Source: Adineta vaga (taxonomy: Eukaryota > Rotifera). From it: a stretch of 64,000 nucleotides of DNA. The position numbers and the translations under genes are program-made. The stretch lies in the NCBI GenBank assembly GCA_021613535.1, contig CP075495.1, forward strand, positions 3,162,001-3,226,000, given 5' to 3'. Below the pieces are notes generated by a model, which saw only the letters and a list, made by a program, of their open reading frames with translations, was not told where the DNA came from and searched no databases. Position 1 is the first letter of the stretch; each line of letters starts with the position of its first letter. Below are positions 60,151 to 64,000 of this stretch, in pieces.

Positions 60151-62363
60151 ATGTCACCATTAAATATCAATCAACTTATCAATAATGGAATAGTTCCGAC
60201 GTCTTATGGATCAAAATATTATATCCCTCATTTGTTAGATAGAAATGCTTTGAAAGACTTACAATTCGATGAAACTTCAGAATTATTTTGTCAACAATCT
60301 TCATCATTATCAGAAAATATACTTAGATACAGTTCTTTTTCAAATGAAAATGTCACTCATTTATTACAATCAGCATTGATATCTGGTGCTGTATCCTTTC
60401 GTCATGCTTTACATGATTTTAAAATGAAATATCGAAAACGTTTTCGTCAAGAAATCAATCAATTTGATAAACATCAAAATACACTCCTATGGTATTTAAC
60501 TCTAGCTGATCTCTGTTGTTGTATTGAAGAGTTATATCAATTTGCATCACTCGATCTAAATCTTTCCATCAAAAATGGATCTATGAATCAATGTATTCTT
60601 CATTATGCTGCGATTCATTCACCAATAGAAAATATTCGAAAAATACTTGATATAGGTGTCGATACTAATCTTGATGATCGATTTGGTCGAACTGTTCTTC
60701 ATTATATAGCAATGTATGGTACCAAGTATCATAATGATATAGAGATTATGAATTTATTGATAGATTATGAAGCGTTACTAAAGTAATTCTTTCAAAAGAT
60801 ACGAAATAAAATGAAAACTTGTTAAATATAGTCAAGAAGATTTTGATCATCGAACAAATTTACATTATGCAATTTTAATAAAAAACTACGATCTTGTCAA
60901 GTATTTAATTCATTTATCCGAGATAAATGTTTGTATAAGAGATAAATACGGTACATTTAACAATTGTTCTCCTAACGCTTTCCTATATTGATTTTGCAAA
61001 GGTTATACTCCACTCTGTTATTTATGTGAGCAAATATTCAATTTATCGGATATATCACTCGGCAATAATCAATGTACAAGTAATTTGGAGTGTATTTCGA
61101 CAATAATCAATCTTCTCATTGATCGATGTCCATCGAACAAACTTTCAGATTATTGTCATATTATCAAAAATGGACAAATCGGTGAAAATCTCTTATTACA
61201 TATGTACAATAAACTCTCCAGTATGAATTTATTATCATCAATGGATGGTTTGTTCAATCGGATCCAATCCATTCTTATTGGTACCAACCAAGATCATCGT
61301 TTACTTGCTGAATGTCTTCTAAAACTTCATTCATGGAAATCAGCAATACATGCTCTATGTAATACGCATAATGTCAACATATCAGATGTACTTATCCAAT
61401 GTATTGCTCATGATCCACATACTGTATTAATAAATAGTATCTCTCCACTATCTGATTTATCGATAGTATTGATGATAATTTATTATGCTCTATCAACGGA
61501 TGTAAAAATATTACGAAATATTGTGCCTGCATGTGGATATTCAATTGAAGATGAACCAAAACTAAAAGTATCAATGAATACAGTCTGAATGATATTATAT
61601 CATTTGTTACCTAGTTTTAATTTGTATTTAGTGTTCATTGCATATAGAGAATCTGAATTTACATACGACATATGTCACATTTATTCATACATGTTTACAT
61701 TATGCAAGACTTCATACTTTTTCTCTGAAACATCTATGTCGTACATACATTCGTGCTTATATTCAATCAAATATTATTGATAAAATAAAGAAATGTTCGA
61801 AGTTAACATATGAACTGCGTAATTATTTACAATTTAATGAACTTTTATTGATTTATTCGAAAATTGATAATCTTCCATGCATAGTTTATTTGATAAAACG
61901 ACTGGTTCGTTAACTCATAATATTAAATATCGAATGATCATTTGAAATATTTTAGTACAATATTTATCATATTGATGAATATAATCTCTTTGAAAATGAG
62001 ATCAATGAAAATTTCAAGTTATCATCTCTGATTTCTATCGAAGAAGTTGAGCAGTCTATTGGTTTATTTTCTGACACTAATGTTTCAACTCAGAATATCA
62101 TTCAACATTTACCGAGCGAAGATCCATCTGAAACAACGATAGCGGAAGACGAAAATTTTGTATATCATCGAACTATTGAAGAAATCATGGCTGAATCAGA
62201 TATATCGATTGATGAATCGATGGATTCAACAGAAAAAACTTCAATCTTGAATTCCGATTCAAAATTCAATATCAAACAGTTTGAAACTGACCTTGCTGAT
62301 ATGAATGCAAAATCAAAAGATCTCGAAAAGATGATCGATAGGTTTTTGTTGCTGGAAAACTAA
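60151..62363 (+). CDS. Ankyrin-repeat SOCS-box (ASB-like) protein with C-terminal extension
   Basis: Predicted exons 60151-60782, 60832-60950, 61002-61582, 61632-61904 and 61956-62363 join in frame (670 residues). Introns are 49-51 nt. Roughly four ankyrin repeats are visible (NQCILHYAAIHSPIENIRKI, FGRTVLHYIAMYG, RTNLHYAILIKNYDLVKYLI, YGYTPLCYLC). After a helical middle region, SLKHLCRTYIRAYI and YELRNYLQF match a SOCS box, which recruits elongin B/C and CUL5 to make a ubiquitin ligase adaptor. Unusually, about 135 acidic residues follow the SOCS box, encoded by the stop-free last exon. The intron before it uses a weak donor (CTG|GTTCGT); if it is not spliced, the protein ends at 61913 just after the SOCS box. 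Confidence 0.75.
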
Positions 62364-62574
62364 ACTAGTATTTCAATTTGTTAAAAAAATCACCAATCAA
62401 TTTCTTAAAACCTATGAATGAGTGAATCATTTGCTTTTCAAGGGGGTGCGGACGACACAACACCCCTTCTGTTCTGTTTCTTTCAGTGTCTTACTGCTTG
62501 TATGTTATCCAACCTATTTATATTTCTTTTTTTAACTTTTAAGATATTATTTCATATTCATACTATTATTAAAC

Positions 62575-63262
62575 ATGAGTACCTTACGAGCTAAAGCTGT
62601 CCTAATTGGTGATGAAGTTCATGTAGCTGGAAATAAAGATCAATGGGGTCGTGGAGGAGCAACATCAAGTGATGGACAAGCTAGTACTTCAGTTGGTTCA
62701 TCAAAAAAACCAGTCTTTGGTATAATTGAATTTGAACAACAAGGTGACACTGTTGTCATCACAGGAAAAATCGAAGGTCTCGGAGAAAACAGTCAACATG
62801 GTTTTCATATTCATGAATTTGGTGATGTCAGTAATGTGAGTATATTTCTTTCTTTTTAATAAAATCATCGTTATCGATGAGAATCTATTTTTAAGGGTTG
62901 TACATCTGCTGGTCCACATTTTAATCCACATAAAAAACAACACGCTGGTCCAGATGATGCTGATCGGTAGGAGTGATTAGTTTGAGTATATATTTCTTCG
63001 ACTACAATCTGTACGTTTTTGTAGACATATTGGTGATTTAGGAAATATTCAAACTGATGCCAGTGGTGTAGCTAATGTAAACATTAAAGACAAAATGATT
63101 TCTCTTCAAGGCGAACATTCAATTCTTGGTCGTTGTTTGGTTGTTCATGAAAAACCAGATGATTTAGGTCGTGGTGGTGATGATGAATCGAAAAAGACCG
63201 GTAATGCTGGTAAACGTTTAGCTTGTGGTATTGTTGGTACAGTTAATCCAGAAAAAAAGTAA
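62575..63262 (+). CDS. SOD1: Cu/Zn superoxide dismutase
   Basis: Converts superoxide to oxygen and hydrogen peroxide. Three exons (62575-62835, 62896-62966, 63025-63262) give 189 residues. All ligands are visible: [10 protein letters not shown] (two Cu His), GCTSAG (disulfide Cys), [13 protein letters not shown] (bridging and Zn His), RHIGDLGN (Zn His and Asp) and [10 protein letters not shown] (Cu His), plus GKRLACG (active-site Arg and disulfide Cys). There is no signal peptide, so it is probably cytosolic. It is longer than the usual 153 residues because of a G/S/K-rich insertion of about 28 residues near the N-terminus ([13 protein letters not shown] to SSKKP). An acceptor-like TTTTAAG ends 31 nt before the ATG. 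Confidence 0.95.
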
Positions 63263-63756
63263 TACAATTACTCAGACAATCGATTCGATCAAAATTGTCT
63301 TAGTTCACTTCTTTTCGATCCGTTTGTAATCGTATTTTTTTTTCGTTGTATTTTATTTTAAATATACTAGCTAAACTATATCTTATTCTTTTACTGATGA
63401 CTGTATGCTCAAAAATGAAAAGAAACGAATATTTCATTTGTTTCAATTTGTATCATGAAGATAAGAAAAAGTCTAACTCAAATATATTGTGCTCTTGATC
63501 TAGTGATTTATTTAAGCGACATTATTTTAGATTGGAATAAAAAAACTGTTTATTCCAATGTATGGTAAAATATGGATTCCATCATAGAAACAGCTGAAAA
63601 ATTATGTTGTTTCGTCAGACTGAGAGCAAAGGAAATCAATTGATGGATGTAATTCAATTCAGAAAATTTATTCTCAACTGAAATTCTTTAGAAAAATAGT
63701 TGAAATTATTTCGAATTATTCAACTTTTTAGATAAAGAAGAATCTCGAATCAACGG
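63263..63756. other. Spacer between tandem SOD genes
   Basis: A/T-rich, nothing coding seen. A CTTTTTAG acceptor-like signal ends at 63731, 25 nt before the next ATG. Confidence 0.5.
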
Positions 63757-64000
63757 ATGCCTAGCCAACAAGATTCGGTTACAGTTCGAGCTGTATGTGT
63801 ACTTAAAAATGGCGAAAATAATAATATTCAAGGAGTCATACGTTTTGCACAAATGATTGGAATGAATCAAATGAAAATCACTGGAGAATTACAAGGTTTA
63901 CCAACGGATCGTAAACTTACTTTTCGTATACATGAATATGGAGATTTAAGTAGTGGTATGACATCAACTGGTGGACGATTTAATCCAGATATAAAAGTTC
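63757..64000 (+). CDS. SOD-like paralogue lacking metal ligands (partial)
   Basis: 81 codons before the window end. The fold pattern of Cu/Zn SOD is clear: VTVRAVCVLKNG, NNIQGVIRFAQ, MKITGELQGLP, LTFRIHEYGDLSSG, MTSTGGRFNPD. Compared with the neighbouring SOD, the first Cu His is Arg (FRIHEYGD for FHIHEFGD), the disulfide Cys is Met (GMTSTG for GCTSAG) and the bridging His is Arg (GGRFNPD for GPHFNPH). One Cu His remains. It also lacks the intron the first SOD has after DVSN and has no N-terminal insertion. Superoxide dismutation is therefore unlikely. The gene continues beyond position 64000. Confidence 0.85.
   Translation, partial: MPSQQDSVTVRAVCVLKNGENNNIQGVIRFAQMIGMNQMKITGELQGLPTDRKLTFRIHEYGDLSSGMTSTGGRFNPDIKV

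Overview
The window is animal nuclear DNA. It is AT-rich, with mostly 49-65 nt GT-AG introns, A/T-ending codons and metazoan-only families (plexin, MAGI, ASB, ataxin-2, USP7). The compact introns, the tandem EF1A genes and the acceptor-like signals just before many start codons would fit a rotifer, possibly a bdelloid. That placement is inference; the sequence alone does not prove it.

Layout. 1-6302 has no gene I can support. 6303-12794 (+) is a plexin receptor, facing ASCC1 (12915-14293, -) tail to tail; ataxin-2 follows on the same strand (14751-19017, -). A divergent promoter region separates ataxin-2 from a same-strand run of DET1 (19694-22728), a small mitochondrial-type membrane protein (23011-23427) and VPS18 (23606-27469). 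After 1.9 kb without genes come a single-pass membrane protein with an FN3-like ectodomain (29363-30788, +) and, convergent to it, USP7 (31176-36340, -). Adenosine deaminase (36869-38583, +) is divergent from USP7. Next are an unrecognised disordered protein (39626-41034, +) and a large MAGI-type multi-PDZ scaffold (42791-51368, +) with several long introns.

The last part holds two tandem families. Three EF1A genes lie head to tail (52544-54180, 54865-56498, 58067-59698). The first has lost 2 nt inside the GTP-binding P-loop and the second 1 nt at the end of exon 2; only the third is intact. Copies 1 and 2 are nearly identical through exons and introns, but the similarity stops at the start and stop codons. 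After an ankyrin/SOCS-box protein (60151-62363) come a normal Cu/Zn superoxide dismutase (62575-63262) and a second SOD-like gene cut by the window end (63757 onward). In the second gene several metal-ligand positions are replaced.

Most genes are unrelated housekeeping or signalling genes, and I see no sign of a functional cluster. Points that merit attention are the EF1A array, the ligand-poor SOD paralogue, the plexin whose GAP arginines seem lost, the MAGI protein without WW domains, and the recurrent splice-acceptor-like signals 1-58 nt before start codons, which could be 5' UTR introns or spliced-leader sites.
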